Source: Methanobacteriota archaeon (GTDB taxonomy: Archaea; Thermoplasmatota; Poseidoniia; Poseidoniales; Poseidoniaceae). Taken from it: a DNA stretch of 49,273 nt. A program made the position numbers and the translations under genes. The stretch lies in NCBI GenBank assembly GCA_004195515.1, contig PSPR01000005.1, forward strand, positions 1-49,273. Direction: 5' to 3'. Every line of letters begins with the position of its first letter. The stretch's first letter is position 1. This document shows, piece after piece, positions 1 to 8,324 of this stretch. The notes below the pieces were generated by a model. The model searched no databases. It had not been told where the DNA came from and was given only the letters and a program-made list of their open reading frames with translations.

Positions 1-149
1 ACCCCCATAATGAAGCAGGCCTAGGAGCATGCAAATCCATTGTTGAGAGATGGGGTGGCATGGCGATTGAGGGATATGTTGGCATCGAATGTAATGGCCG
101 TACTGTACCCCATGTCCTTCATTTGGTTCAACTCGGCCGGGGCGATTGA
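1..149 (+). CDS. C-terminal end of an unidentified protein (partial)
   Basis: An open frame runs from the window edge to a TGA at 147-149 and gives about 48 residues. It contains a stretch like GLGACKSIVERWGG and ends HLVQLGRGD. The TGA is directly followed by the ATG of the deacetylase gene, so the two are probably co-transcribed. I do not recognise the family. The short Gly-rich piece faintly recalls the end of a histidine-kinase ATPase domain, but what follows does not fit one, so no function is proposed. Confidence 0.55.
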   Translation, partial: PHNEAGLGACKSIVERWGGMAIEGYVGIECNGRTVPHVLHLVQLGRGD

Positions 150-905
150 ATGCAGCCGGTTTGGCTAAGTGTAGACAGTGATGATCTACGTCATATACCC
201 TCAAGCCAAGGTCATCCAACCCGAAGTAAGGGTGTTGGGCATCAAGGGACTTCAGACCAAATGAAAAAAGCCATGCTCTCTTTTAGAAAATGGCTCGATT
301 CGACCCAAGTTAGTTTGACGGTTTTTGTGATAGCAGACCAATTGGATGACGAAATTTTTTCAAAATGGCTCAAAGATTTGCTCGACTCTCACCCCCAGAT
401 CACCGTCGGTTGCCACGGACTGACCCATCGTTGTTGGTCGGCTTTTCCTCCTGACGAGCAAGGATTGCTTGCAGCATTGGTCGAGGCTGATGTCCAACTT
501 CACCAATTTGCTGGTGACCAATGGCGGCCGTGGTTTAGAGCACCGGCCGGATATATCGCGCCTTGGATGGCTCCAGTAATAGCCAAAGCAGGATTTGAAT
601 TAGATTCCTCGGTTAACCCCTCGTGGTTGACCAGAAAAAAAGCCGGGCCATGGAAGGATTGGAACGCGGTGAAAAAAGCCCTCAAGGATTCCGGTTTGGT
701 CTCAATGCCTTGGTTAACAAAATTTGGGTTGCCAACATGTGGCCCGGCTTTATCGATTTTCCCGCTCTCGCTAATCGCAAAATCAGCCTGGAAAAAACTT
801 GGGCCAGCCGTAATGCCAGATGAGGCAGTTGCGACCGTATATTGGCATATTTTGGACCATGGGCGCAACAAAGGCACTTGGAAACCGCCGCTTAACTTCG
901 GGTGA
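150..905 (+). CDS. Polysaccharide deacetylase family protein
   Basis: A protein of 251 residues with the NodB-type carbohydrate esterase pattern. An early Asp pair (SVDSDDLRH) would supply the base and a metal ligand. HGLTH (about residue 90) is the HxxxH metal site. RAPAGY (about 130) is the RxPxG motif. The family removes N-acetyl groups from amino sugars with a divalent metal. No signal peptide is visible, so a cytoplasmic sugar or lipid-linked substrate is likelier than a wall polymer. The ATG abuts the stop of the preceding gene, which fixes the start. The 3' end overlaps the convergent membrane-protein gene by 14 bp. The family is fairly certain; the substrate is unknown. Confidence 0.8.
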   Translation: MQPVWLSVDSDDLRHIPSSQGHPTRSKGVGHQGTSDQMKKAMLSFRKWLDSTQVSLTVFVIADQLDDEIFSKWLKDLLDSHPQITVGCHGLTHRCWSAFPPDEQGLLAALVEADVQLHQFAGDQWRPWFRAPAGYIAPWMAPVIAKAGFELDSSVNPSWLTRKKAGPWKDWNAVKKALKDSGLVSMPWLTKFGLPTCGPALSIFPLSLIAKSAWKKLGPAVMPDEAVATVYWHILDHGRNKGTWKPPLNFG

Positions 906-2337
906 AAACTCTCCATTGGCCGCCGCCGTTGAAAATATCGGCCTTCCCGCTATTTTCTAAGGTCCAACCATCAGGACTTTCGGTTATTTCAGGGGCTAGA
1001 ACTATCCAGTCAATATGGTTTAATTCCATATTTAGTTGGTTTTGCCAATCTGCTTCATCGCTTCTCCAATGACCGGTAATATTCATTTTTGCAGCGTCTA
1101 GTGGTTGATGGAATGTGTAAAGATAATGCATGCCTAAAGTGCCATCCGAAACGAAAAGAAAGTGTTCGCCCATTTCTAAATCCATTTCTTCAGCCGCTTC
1201 ATCGGTCCAATATGATTGACCGTGTAAACCAGCGATTAGAGAGAATGGTAATATTAGTAGAATGCCAATAATTGCCCTTTTTTGATTCCAATCAATTTTG
1301 GGATCGATCCACTTGACAATTAGATAGGCCGGGAATAGTATAATGGTAATATATCGGCCATTATTTCCCATTATAGCCATGTGCCACGGCCATTCTGAAT
1401 TCCATAGAATCGATTCGTAAGCCCACAAAACCGCGACATACATTGTGATAAAACCAGCCATTGAACCGACCATCAAAGCTAATTCACCGACTCTTCGATC
1501 GTTAATATCTGCCATTTTTACCCATGTGGTTTTTGCAATTGGCCATAGCACCATCGCAAATAATCCATAGATAATGATCACATCAACAAAGGCAAATGGC
1601 ACCGAATACAAGAATCTAATCGGCTCATCGATTATCACTTTTGGTGTGCCAATACCCAATACCCCCATCACCAATACCATTGAAATCCCACCAGCAAAAC
1701 CGCCGACCAGCATTCTTTTTGGCCGGAAAAATCTATCGGGAATATATGCACTTCCGGCCATAATTAATGCTAATACCATTAATATTGGATGAAGCGAATA
1801 CCCTTTTACCGCGATAATTCCAGTAAAAGCAACAAATGCAACTAGTTTCCATGCGATATTGGATTTTTGTCCTGAGGCCATGATAAACGCCATTGCAACA
1901 ATGGCGAACAAAATCATGATTATTGGCTCTTGATATCCCCGACCAATAGCAAAAATCAATGCTGGATTTATGGCGATTAGTGCGGCGATTTTTAAATCAT
2001 ATCTGGCGGTTAATCCAATAAATAATAAAAAGAAAATCAACCCTGTAAGCGTACTAAAACCACTAGTGAAACCAGTAACTACCTTTGCATCATCAGGCTC
2101 AGATGCGGTAGGGTCAGACAATCGGGTATCACCCCAATCAAGAGCATATCCACCTTCGACTTCGATATAAGCCGCTCTTACATGGGAATCAAGACCAGCA
2201 TCGCTCACGATAGTAGAGCTGATTGAAAGAAGGATTCCTAAAGCCAAAACCGAATACCAAAAACGGTTAGGCTCGTCTTTAAACCACTTCATCAACCTCG
2301 CCCAAACCACCGTCTGCTTCAATCCTTTTGTCTGCAT
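892..2337 (-). CDS. Multi-pass membrane protein, possible GT-C-type glycosyltransferase
   Basis: About 481 residues with roughly ten hydrophobic segments. The first helix (FWYSVLALGILLSISSTI) is followed by an outer loop containing DAGLDSHVRAAYIEVEG and then SDPTASEPDDAKVVTGF. An acidic DxHxR-like first loop followed by many helices is the general look of dolichol-phosphate-sugar (GT-C) transferases, and the neighbouring deacetylase would suit a glycan pathway. The resemblance is structural, not a clear family match. The C-terminal 100 residues are soluble. An alternative start is the Met at 2292 (MKWFKDEP). Only nine bases separate the upstream start from the divergent CoA-transferase ATG, so the promoters must lie inside the coding regions or this gene starts later. 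Confidence 0.6.
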   Translation of the reverse strand: MQTKGLKQTVVWARLMKWFKDEPNRFWYSVLALGILLSISSTIVSDAGLDSHVRAAYIEVEGGYALDWGDTRLSDPTASEPDDAKVVTGFTSGFSTLTGLIFFLLFIGLTARYDLKIAALIAINPALIFAIGRGYQEPIIMILFAIVAMAFIMASGQKSNIAWKLVAFVAFTGIIAVKGYSLHPILMVLALIMAGSAYIPDRFFRPKRMLVGGFAGGISMVLVMGVLGIGTPKVIIDEPIRFLYSVPFAFVDVIIIYGLFAMVLWPIAKTTWVKMADINDRRVGELALMVGSMAGFITMYVAVLWAYESILWNSEWPWHMAIMGNNGRYITIILFPAYLIVKWIDPKIDWNQKRAIIGILLILPFSLIAGLHGQSYWTDEAAEEMDLEMGEHFLFVSDGTLGMHYLYTFHQPLDAAKMNITGHWRSDEADWQNQLNMELNHIDWIVLAPEITESPDGWTLENSGKADIFNGGGQWRVFTRS

Positions 2338-2346
2338 CGGCCAAAC

Positions 2347-3363
2347 ATGACCGGGGCTTTAGATGGGATTAAGATAGTGGATTTGTCACGAATTCTGGCT
2401 GGACCATACTGCACTCAGATGCTTTGTGACCTCGGGGCTACAGTTGTGAAAGTTGAAGCTCCTTGGGGAGATGATACCAGAGGCTGGGGACCGCCATTTT
2501 TGGACGATGGTACCGCGGCGTACCATCTTTCTTGCAATAGTGGTAAGGAAATTATCAATGTAAATTTGAAATCCGACCCCGGGGTCATACATGCTCTTTT
2601 GGAAGATGCAGATGTAGTTGTTGAGAACTTCAGACCAGGTCAATTGGAACGAATTATTGGTCCACTTTCAGATCACCTAATCGTTTGCTCGATAACCGGC
2701 TTTGGCCAAACTGGGCCGCGGTCCCAAGAACCGGGCTACGATCTCGCATTGCAAGCGATGAGCGGCATTATGTCGGTAACCGGTCAAGAGGGAGCCAGCC
2801 CGGTAAAGGTAGGGGTGGCGTGGATTGATATCATCACTGGACTATACGCGGGTAATGCGATTCTTGCAGCACTTTTCGAGCGTGAAAGGAATGGGAAAAC
2901 CCAACGTCTTGATATTTCATTATGGGATTGTGCTATCGCCTCGTTAGCAAATCAAGGGCAAAATTTCCTAATTTCGGGTCAAAACCCTGGCCTGATGGGT
3001 TCAAGCCATCCAAATCTTGTGCCTTACCAAGCATTCGAAGCATCCGATGGTTGGATAATTATCGCCATCGGTTCGGACGGGCAATGGAATAAATTCTGTA
3101 AAAAAATGAATGTAGAATTAAATTGGATTACAAATCAAGAAAGGGTAGTCAACCGAACCGAAGTTGTAAGATTCGTTCAAAACTTGGTTCAAAATAAAAC
3201 CAAACAAGAAATTCAAATTCTTTTAGAAGGAATCCCAACCTCTCCAATCAACAGTATTTCAGAGGCTTTAACCGATCCTCAATCGGTCGCAAGAGGAGTT
3301 ATAACTCAGTTTGAGGGCAATCCAATCTTAGCAAGCCCTCTAAGATTCATGACTTCAGAATGA
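2347..3363 (+). CDS. CaiB/BaiF family (family III) CoA-transferase
   Basis: A protein of 338 residues. It opens with the family hallmark LDGIKIVDLSRILAGPYCTQ, then LGATVVKVE. It continues with VVENFRPGQ and CSITGFGQTGP, and GYDLALQAMSGI carries the catalytic Asp in its usual setting. These enzymes move CoA between carboxylic acids through an enzyme-aspartyl anhydride. The usual length is 380-440 residues, so this one is short at the C-terminus (it ends SPLRFMTSE), though the core looks whole. The substrate cannot be read from sequence. A split AtuA pair and a FAH hydrolase elsewhere in the window also suggest acyl or terpenoid catabolism. The tail overlaps fen by 9 bp. Confidence 0.88.
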   Translation: MTGALDGIKIVDLSRILAGPYCTQMLCDLGATVVKVEAPWGDDTRGWGPPFLDDGTAAYHLSCNSGKEIINVNLKSDPGVIHALLEDADVVVENFRPGQLERIIGPLSDHLIVCSITGFGQTGPRSQEPGYDLALQAMSGIMSVTGQEGASPVKVGVAWIDIITGLYAGNAILAALFERERNGKTQRLDISLWDCAIASLANQGQNFLISGQNPGLMGSSHPNLVPYQAFEASDGWIIIAIGSDGQWNKFCKKMNVELNWITNQERVVNRTEVVRFVQNLVQNKTKQEIQILLEGIPTSPINSISEALTDPQSVARGVITQFEGNPILASPLRFMTSE

Positions 3364-4383
3364 AAATAATGAAGTTTGACCACCGGTTCTAACCAAACCA
3401 GCCTCTTCCAAAGAATCCATCGCATTGTCGAAGCGTTTTTGGCTGAATTGACGTTCATCGATCAAGAATTTTTTCAAACCTTCAACATCGACTTCTCCTT
3501 GAACCAAATCTTTATCGGGAATTTCGACAACTGGGTGATTAGCAAATACCTCTCGAATCTCATCCAATCTTTCAGGGATTTCTTTGTCCTTTTGGGCGCA
3601 AATCTCCTCGATTGTGCCATGAGCTTTAATTAATTTCAATCCGGTTTTTGGACCAATGCCTTTGATTCCCGGATGAAAATCGGTCCCAATCATAATTGCT
3701 AAATCGATTAACTGCGACATTGTCAATTCGTTATCATTCAATAGTTGAGCCAAATCAATTTGTTGTGCATGAACTATTCGGCCCATACGGCGCGAACCAC
3801 CAGTAGTAAAATTTCGAATTACGACCGGAGCTCCATAGAGCAACGCATCCCAATCCTGGGTTGCGACAACGTCCAATTGTCCATTTGCAGCCATCACCGC
3901 AGCCTGTGCTTCGCCTTCTGCTTGTGCTCGAAATGCCGGAATCCCCATCAAATGGAGCATCTCCATGGTTTCCTCAACCATTTCTGGAGTATATTTGACA
4001 CAGCGCTGAGCCATTTTTTGTGCGGTAGCAAAATCGCCAGCGTCCAGCGCTGCTTTCCATTCGATTTCGGCTTTTTCGCGGCGAGCCCTACGGGCAGCCA
4101 TCTCATCTTTCTTCAATTCAGGATGCTTGCCATCAAAAATGAAAACCGGCTTTACACCTTTCGATAACATGGTGGTCGCACGTGATAAAAATCCCATTAA
4201 ATGTGCTACCACTTTACCATTATCCGCTCGAAGGGGCCCACCGTCACCGGTCGGAGAGCGATCTCGGATGGTTGTTAAAAATTGAAATGCTAACAAGAAG
4301 GAATCGACTCCTACCCTTTTGCCTTTCATAGCAGCCATGGTTGTATTCTCGGGTGAAGTGAGATCGCGCAGGTTGCAGCCCAT
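3355..4383 (-). CDS. fen: Flap endonuclease FEN-1
   Basis: A structure-specific 5' flap nuclease for Okazaki fragment maturation and base excision repair, 342 residues. The start at 4383 gives the family N-terminus MGCNLRDLT, where Gly2 is conserved; the frame extends ten residues further upstream but those do not fit the family. Metal-site motifs follow in order: GVDSF, VFIFDGK, EGEAQAA, ATQDWDALL, and the helix-two-turn-helix GTDFHPGIKGIGPKTGL. The C-terminus is QTSLFSF, a PCNA-interacting peptide identical to the last seven residues of PolB in this window. The tail overlaps the CoA-transferase gene by 9 bp. Confidence 0.95.
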   Translation of the reverse strand: MGCNLRDLTSPENTTMAAMKGKRVGVDSFLLAFQFLTTIRDRSPTGDGGPLRADNGKVVAHLMGFLSRATTMLSKGVKPVFIFDGKHPELKKDEMAARRARREKAEIEWKAALDAGDFATAQKMAQRCVKYTPEMVEETMEMLHLMGIPAFRAQAEGEAQAAVMAANGQLDVVATQDWDALLYGAPVVIRNFTTGGSRRMGRIVHAQQIDLAQLLNDNELTMSQLIDLAIMIGTDFHPGIKGIGPKTGLKLIKAHGTIEEICAQKDKEIPERLDEIREVFANHPVVEIPDKDLVQGEVDVEGLKKFLIDERQFSQKRFDNAMDSLEEAGLVRTGGQTSLFSF

Positions 4384-4483
4384 AATGCGACCCCGGGGTC
4401 GCGTTTCCATCAATGTTTGGTCCTAACTTACAATAGTGAGAGAATGAAAAGGATTGAATCTATACCACCCCCCCGGGCTGAAT

Positions 4484-5500
4484 ATGGCGGTGATATCCTT
4501 GCGCGGCTGGCACCCAGCAATCGCCAGAGCAGAAGCGGAAGCGATGTTTGATCAAGCCTTGATTACTCGCGGCGATTCTCGTCGTTTGCTTATCGCTGAG
4601 GGCGATTGTGATTGGGAAAAAGCCGAAATCATGTCCGGGACAGAATGTGTACTGACCGATGGAGGAATCTGCGATTGGACCAGCCTCGATGATTTATTGT
4701 CTCAAATAAAGGTCGAGAAGACCGAGAATATGGCGGTGGTTTGCTGGCGTCACGAAGGTAAACTTCCAATTGGAACCAAAGAGATAGAAAGGGCTGTTGG
4801 TGGAAAATTCCATCGTGAAAATTCAACGTTTAATCTTCAAAATCCAAGCAAACGCTTCGGCGTAGTACTCGATGCCTCAGCGGGGATGGTCGCCTGGGGC
4901 TGGATGGTCGGGCAAGGTCCAGGAAAGCATGGCTGGTCATCGATGAGAGCCAATAATAGGCCATTTTTCAGGCCGGTCAGCCTCGAGCCGCGCTTAGCGA
5001 GAGCAGCGGTAAATATCGCTGCTGGGACCAACGAAGGATTGGTCGTAGACCCCATGTGTGGAACCGGCGGAATCCTGATAGAATCTGGATGGGCAAAACG
5101 AAAAACCCTCGGGGTTGATTTTGATCCTGAAATGGTGATTGGAACCAAAGCAAATCTCGAATGGGCAGGGGTTGAGGCGGTTGTTGAAAGAGGCGATTCG
5201 ACCAGATATGAATTTCCAGCCGATATTTGTGCGGTAGTAGTTGACCCTCCTTACGGACGAAATTCCCAGCCTTCCGAAAGTAAATTATTGGTAAAAACCT
5301 TGGAAAATTTGCGGGTGCGTTGTGGTGATTTCAAATTGGTTCTGATAATACCATGCTCCCCAGAACTTGCAAATCTAGATGAAGAAATAAAACCCGAATT
5401 AGAATTGTTCGGTTTTGAAATAATTGCAGCTTTCGGTATTCCAGTACACAAGTCACTAGCAAGAAAAATGATCATTGCAACAACTTTGCCTCTAGATTAA
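4484..5500 (+). CDS. tRNA (guanine-N2)-methyltransferase, Trm11/TrmG10 type
   Basis: A protein of about 338 residues. The C-terminal half is a Rossmann methyltransferase: DPMCGTGGILIESGW (SAM loop), LGVDFDPEMV (acidic ribose binder), then VVDPPYGRN, the catalytic NPPY-type motif that methylates an exocyclic amine. The N-terminal half (SLRGWHPAIARAEAEAMF) fits the THUMP-like RNA-binding part of the archaeal G10 enzyme. It should make m2G or m2,2G at position 10 of tRNA. I chose the ATG at 4484; the frame is open back to a TTG at 4454, but a run of prolines precedes the conserved part. It overlaps the convergent gene by 29 bp. Confidence 0.85.
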   Translation: MAVISLRGWHPAIARAEAEAMFDQALITRGDSRRLLIAEGDCDWEKAEIMSGTECVLTDGGICDWTSLDDLLSQIKVEKTENMAVVCWRHEGKLPIGTKEIERAVGGKFHRENSTFNLQNPSKRFGVVLDASAGMVAWGWMVGQGPGKHGWSSMRANNRPFFRPVSLEPRLARAAVNIAAGTNEGLVVDPMCGTGGILIESGWAKRKTLGVDFDPEMVIGTKANLEWAGVEAVVERGDSTRYEFPADICAVVVDPPYGRNSQPSESKLLVKTLENLRVRCGDFKLVLIIPCSPELANLDEEIKPELELFGFEIIAAFGIPVHKSLARKMIIATTLPLD

Positions 5501-5873
5501 GCAAACTCAACGCGTCTTCTTCGGTCGGTTCATCAAATTCTGAAGTATGGGGGCATATATCATCTAATATTGCATTATTTTCATCGTTTAATACGATTGG
5601 AAAGGTCCTGCAACCCTTTGGTCTTGAATCATATACTGAGCAAACACCTGGCGCGTATTTCTCTTTGGAATTCGTCGCTAAGAAAACACAAGCTAATGTA
5701 GACTCATTATTCAGCAATCTTCGAATTCCCTCCTCATCCTTTGAACAAAACTGATCTTCTTTCATTCCGGTCCTCCGCTCCAGCCGGCTGGCCTCGGCCG
5801 CGGTCAATGGCATCGTGGTTTCCCGGCAGCAAATGCTGCAGCCTTCGCGAACACACGGCAGGGACTTGCTCAT
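5472..5873 (-). CDS. CxxxCC-type (YkgJ-like) putative iron-sulfur protein
   Basis: A protein of about 133 residues. An N-terminal cluster CVREGCSICC (about residues 6-15) and two later cysteines, in APGVCSVYDSRPKGCRTFP and DDICPH, match the YkgJ/UPF0153 zinc/iron-chelating family, whose role is poorly defined. The start at 5873 places the cluster close to the N-terminus, as usual, and is preceded by GGCGGTGAT. An in-frame Met at 5897 is the alternative. Longer versions would run through tRNA-Arg and are not credible. The gene diverges from tRNA-Arg and overlaps the methyltransferase tail by 29 bp. Confidence 0.8.
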   Translation of the reverse strand: MSKSLPCVREGCSICCRETTMPLTAAEASRLERRTGMKEDQFCSKDEEGIRRLLNNESTLACVFLATNSKEKYAPGVCSVYDSRPKGCRTFPIVLNDENNAILDDICPHTSEFDEPTEEDALSLLNLEAKLLQ

Positions 5874-5949
5874 ATCACCGCCTAATCGATTTGGCATTTC
5901 AATAAGCAGGGGGGTTTGATTCAAAAAGGATAGGCTTTTGGCCCGGATA

Positions 5950-6023
5950 GGGCAATTAGGGTAGCCTGGATATCCTGACGGGCTTCGAACCCGTCGACGC
6001 GGGTTCGAATCCTGCATTGCCCA
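5950..6023 (+). tRNA. tRNA-Arg (anticodon TCG)
   Basis: A 74-nt cloverleaf. The acceptor stem is GGGCAAT/ATTGCCC with discriminator A. The anticodon arm is ACGGG-CTTCGAA-CCCGT, giving anticodon TCG. The T-arm is GCGGG-TTCGAAT-CCTGC. The D-stem is somewhat weak (three good pairs). CCA is not encoded; the next bases are CCT. The last 11 bases of the gene also form the start of the 89-bp tandem array that follows. Confidence 0.95.
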
Positions 6024-6206
6024 CCTCGTACTGCAGGGTATTGTACACGGTGGTCAACTAGCCGAGAACTTCCCTCGCTGCGCTCAGTCCAGTTCTCAGG
6101 CTGCATTGCCCGCCTTGTACTGCAGAGTTTTGTACACGGCGGTCAACTGGCCGAGAACTTCCCTCGCTGCGCTCAGTCCAGTTCTCTGGCTGCATTGCCC
6201 GCCTTG
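6013..6206 (+). repeat. 89-bp tandem repeat built on the 3' end of tRNA-Arg
   Basis: The string TGCATTGCCC, the last part of tRNA-Arg, occurs at 6013, 6102 and 6191, exactly 89 bp apart. Between these points are two near-identical units and then a short third start ending near 6206, just before the ribD stop. Each unit contains a hairpin with arms GAGAACT and AGTTCTC (6064-6070/6091-6097 and 6153-6159/6180-6186), extended by GCC/GGC with a one-base bulge, so a direct tRNA 3' echo follows each hairpin. The segment between the tRNA end and the hairpin (CTGCAGGGTATTGTAC) looks like a degraded inverted copy of the T-arm. No gene lies here. Confidence 0.9.
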
Positions 6207-6208
6207 AA

Positions 6209-7207
6209 TTAACGAGTAAAGATAGTAACTTTCTCATCGCCCCATTTTTCTTCTTTCTTCTCGTCAAAATTCGAAAGGTCAAATGATGCAATATATGGCT
6301 CCTTATGAGTTATAGATGACCTGATAAGAATGAACTCATCGATCAAATTTTGTTCGATGAATTTGTTGATGGTTTTCGGCCCACCTTCTACCAATAGTCG
6401 TTGAATTTCTAAATCTCCAAGTAGATCTAACATCGATTCGATTCCGTTAAAATCATCGGTTAAATGACGGGTCGCTCCACCATCTATGAGCACCTTTGCA
6501 TCTTTCGGAATTCGGTTATTAGGATCGATGATTACCCTTAATGGCTGACGTTTGGAATCGACTAACCTGATAGTTAGCGCAGGATTATCTCGGATTACGG
6601 TTTCAGCACCGACCAAAATTGCACAGCAATCCTTTCTCAAATGATGGACTTTGGTCAGACATTGTTCCGAGGTAAATCTCCCCGCGTCTCCGGCTCTATC
6701 ATCGACAGAATAATTTGCATCGACTGCAACCTTGACTGTAACCCATGGTCGACGATTATTACACCAATGCAGGAATTCACGCATTTGGATGCTCGCTTCA
6801 TCAGCCATCAAGCCGATTCTGACCTTGATCCCAGCCTGTTCTAAGACTTTGATTCCGTTACCCCTAACGAGTGGGTTAGGATCTTCACATGCGATGATAA
6901 CCTCGCCAATTCCTGCCCAAAGCAATGCTTCTGTGCACGGCGGAGTTCTTCCAAAGTGATTACAAGGCTCAAGGGTAACATATGCGGTTGCACCATTGGT
7001 ATTATGGCCGTTTTGTTCGGCATCATGAATTGCCATTTGCTCTGCATGTAGCCCACCGATATGGTCGTGCCAGCCTTCTGCGATGACTTCGCCGTCCTTG
7101 ACCAGAACACAACCAACAAGTGGATTTGGACTGACCTTTCCTCGACCGCGCTCAGCGACTTCTATGGCTCGGGCCATATGTTTGAGGTCGGCGACACTCC
7201 AGTCCAT
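6209..7207 (-). CDS. ribD: Bifunctional riboflavin biosynthesis deaminase/reductase RibD
   Basis: A protein of 332 residues in two domains. The N-terminal zinc deaminase (about 1-145) has GLHAEQMAI and EPCNHFGRTPPC, the HAE and PCxHxGRTPPC zinc motifs. It deaminates the pyrimidine intermediate. The C-terminal half (PWVTVKVAVDANYSVDD, then LRKDCCAILVGAETVIRDNP and LLVEGGPKTINKFIEQ) is the DHFR-like reductase that uses NADPH. The fused form is typical of bacteria; many archaea use a separate reductase, so transfer from bacteria is possible. The coding end sits only a few bases from the tRNA-Arg repeat array, suggesting the array stopped at the edge of an essential gene. Confidence 0.93.
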   Translation of the reverse strand: MDWSVADLKHMARAIEVAERGRGKVSPNPLVGCVLVKDGEVIAEGWHDHIGGLHAEQMAIHDAEQNGHNTNGATAYVTLEPCNHFGRTPPCTEALLWAGIGEVIIACEDPNPLVRGNGIKVLEQAGIKVRIGLMADEASIQMREFLHWCNNRRPWVTVKVAVDANYSVDDRAGDAGRFTSEQCLTKVHHLRKDCCAILVGAETVIRDNPALTIRLVDSKRQPLRVIIDPNNRIPKDAKVLIDGGATRHLTDDFNGIESMLDLLGDLEIQRLLVEGGPKTINKFIEQNLIDEFILIRSSITHKEPYIASFDLSNFDEKKEEKWGDEKVTIFTR

Positions 7208-7295
7208 CGAGAGAGTGGAAGTGGCAATAGGTCATGACTCCATCGGCGTTTATCGATAGATGGTTTGATTGCCTTGTTTAGTTCTGGACCTACTC

Positions 7296-8324
7296 ATGGA
7301 CCACTTACATTGTATCGTTAACCCGGCCAGCCGGGACCATACATGCGGTAAGCGCTGGCCGAAAGTGGTAGAAAAACTACAAGCCCGTGGATTTGAAGTT
7401 ACAACCCATATGACCGAAAGGGTCGGTCATGCTAGCGAAATTGCATGGAAATTGCGTCAAGATGGTATCGATGGATTAGTCGTCGCCGTGGGCGGCGACG
7501 GCACGGTACACGAAGTCGCCTCAGGACTTCGTGGCGGAGATGTTCCTATGGGGATTTTACCATTCGGTTCTGGAAATGATTACGCTATAACTCAAGGGAT
7601 TCCAAGAAAAAATATCGACGGGGCAATTGAAATTCTCGCCTCCGGCGTGAATCGCCGCTGCGCGGCGTGGCGCCTCGAAGGCTTCCCAGCGGAATCAGCC
7701 CCTGGCTATTCCGCTCCAACCCAAAACCACTGGGATGGCAAACCATCTTCGAAAGACAAGATAGTTAGATGGGTGTTTCTAGAGTCCGACGCTGGAATAA
7801 CCAGTTCGATTTCTCGTGCAAAATTACATCGCGCAAAATGGATCAAAGGCAATAAAAAATATACTTATCTCGGCGTCACAACAATCCCATTTTGGAAACG
7901 ACGCAAAATCTGGTTAAAATTGGATGATAACGCTGGAAAAATCACCGATTTCACCATGTTTGCTGCAACCACGGGTGAAACTTTTGGTGGTGGGTACAAA
8001 GTTTGCCCAGGCGTCACTCCTGTCGATGAAAACGGCTCTTTGGTATTCGGACCACGTTTTTCTAGAATCGCAATGCTCTCTTTGATGGGACCGATGAAAA
8101 AAGGCAAACATATCGGAAAATGGGGAATAACTCAAGTTCAAGCAAACCGAATCGAGATCAAACCAGTAAGCAAAGACGGTTCGGTTAGTGAAACCCCAAT
8201 CGACCCGATCACTTGGGTTCAGACCGATGGCGAACCGGTGATTACCGCCCCAGCGTTACTGGAATGGAAAACCGAGCAATTACTTGTTCGAGGTGCTGCA
8301 GATGTACCTTGGGCTTCACAATGA
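7296..8324 (+). CDS. Diacylglycerol/lipid kinase family protein
   Basis: A protein of about 342 residues. HCIVNPASRDHTCGKRWP opens the catalytic domain and VVAVGGDGTVHEVASGL carries the GGDGT nucleotide-binding motif (about residue 70). MGILPFGSGNDYA is the second conserved strip. The C-terminal beta domain (TTGETFGGGYKVCPGVTPVDE) fits the YegS/DgkB/LCB5 superfamily. It should phosphorylate a lipid alcohol with ATP. In archaea the substrate may be an ether-lipid intermediate, which the sequence does not settle. The start at 7296 (ATG) was preferred to an upstream TTG at 7269. It overlaps the convergent lipoprotein gene by 9 bp. Confidence 0.88.
   Translation: MDHLHCIVNPASRDHTCGKRWPKVVEKLQARGFEVTTHMTERVGHASEIAWKLRQDGIDGLVVAVGGDGTVHEVASGLRGGDVPMGILPFGSGNDYAITQGIPRKNIDGAIEILASGVNRRCAAWRLEGFPAESAPGYSAPTQNHWDGKPSSKDKIVRWVFLESDAGITSSISRAKLHRAKWIKGNKKYTYLGVTTIPFWKRRKIWLKLDDNAGKITDFTMFAATTGETFGGGYKVCPGVTPVDENGSLVFGPRFSRIAMLSLMGPMKKGKHIGKWGITQVQANRIEIKPVSKDGSVSETPIDPITWVQTDGEPVITAPALLEWKTEQLLVRGAADVPWASQ

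Noticed and set aside
4085..4095. GCCCTACGGGC palindrome as another site of the CCTACGG type
   Set aside because: It lies deep inside the fen coding sequence, where short palindromes occur by chance, so it was not listed with the two intergenic ones.
3745..4167. 140-codon plus-strand frame opposite fen
   Set aside because: It is antisense to a certain FEN-1 gene, Cys/His-rich by chance and unlike any family.
6013..6206. CRISPR array
   Set aside because: Units are 89 bp and contiguous, with no unique spacers and no cas genes nearby. The same applies to the 104-bp units at 47646-47880.
5921..6291. Minus-strand open frames across tRNA-Arg and its repeats (61 to 77 codons)
   Set aside because: They are made of the repeated DNA and the tRNA itself, repeat the same peptide (NWTERSEGSSR) twice, and have no plausible start context.
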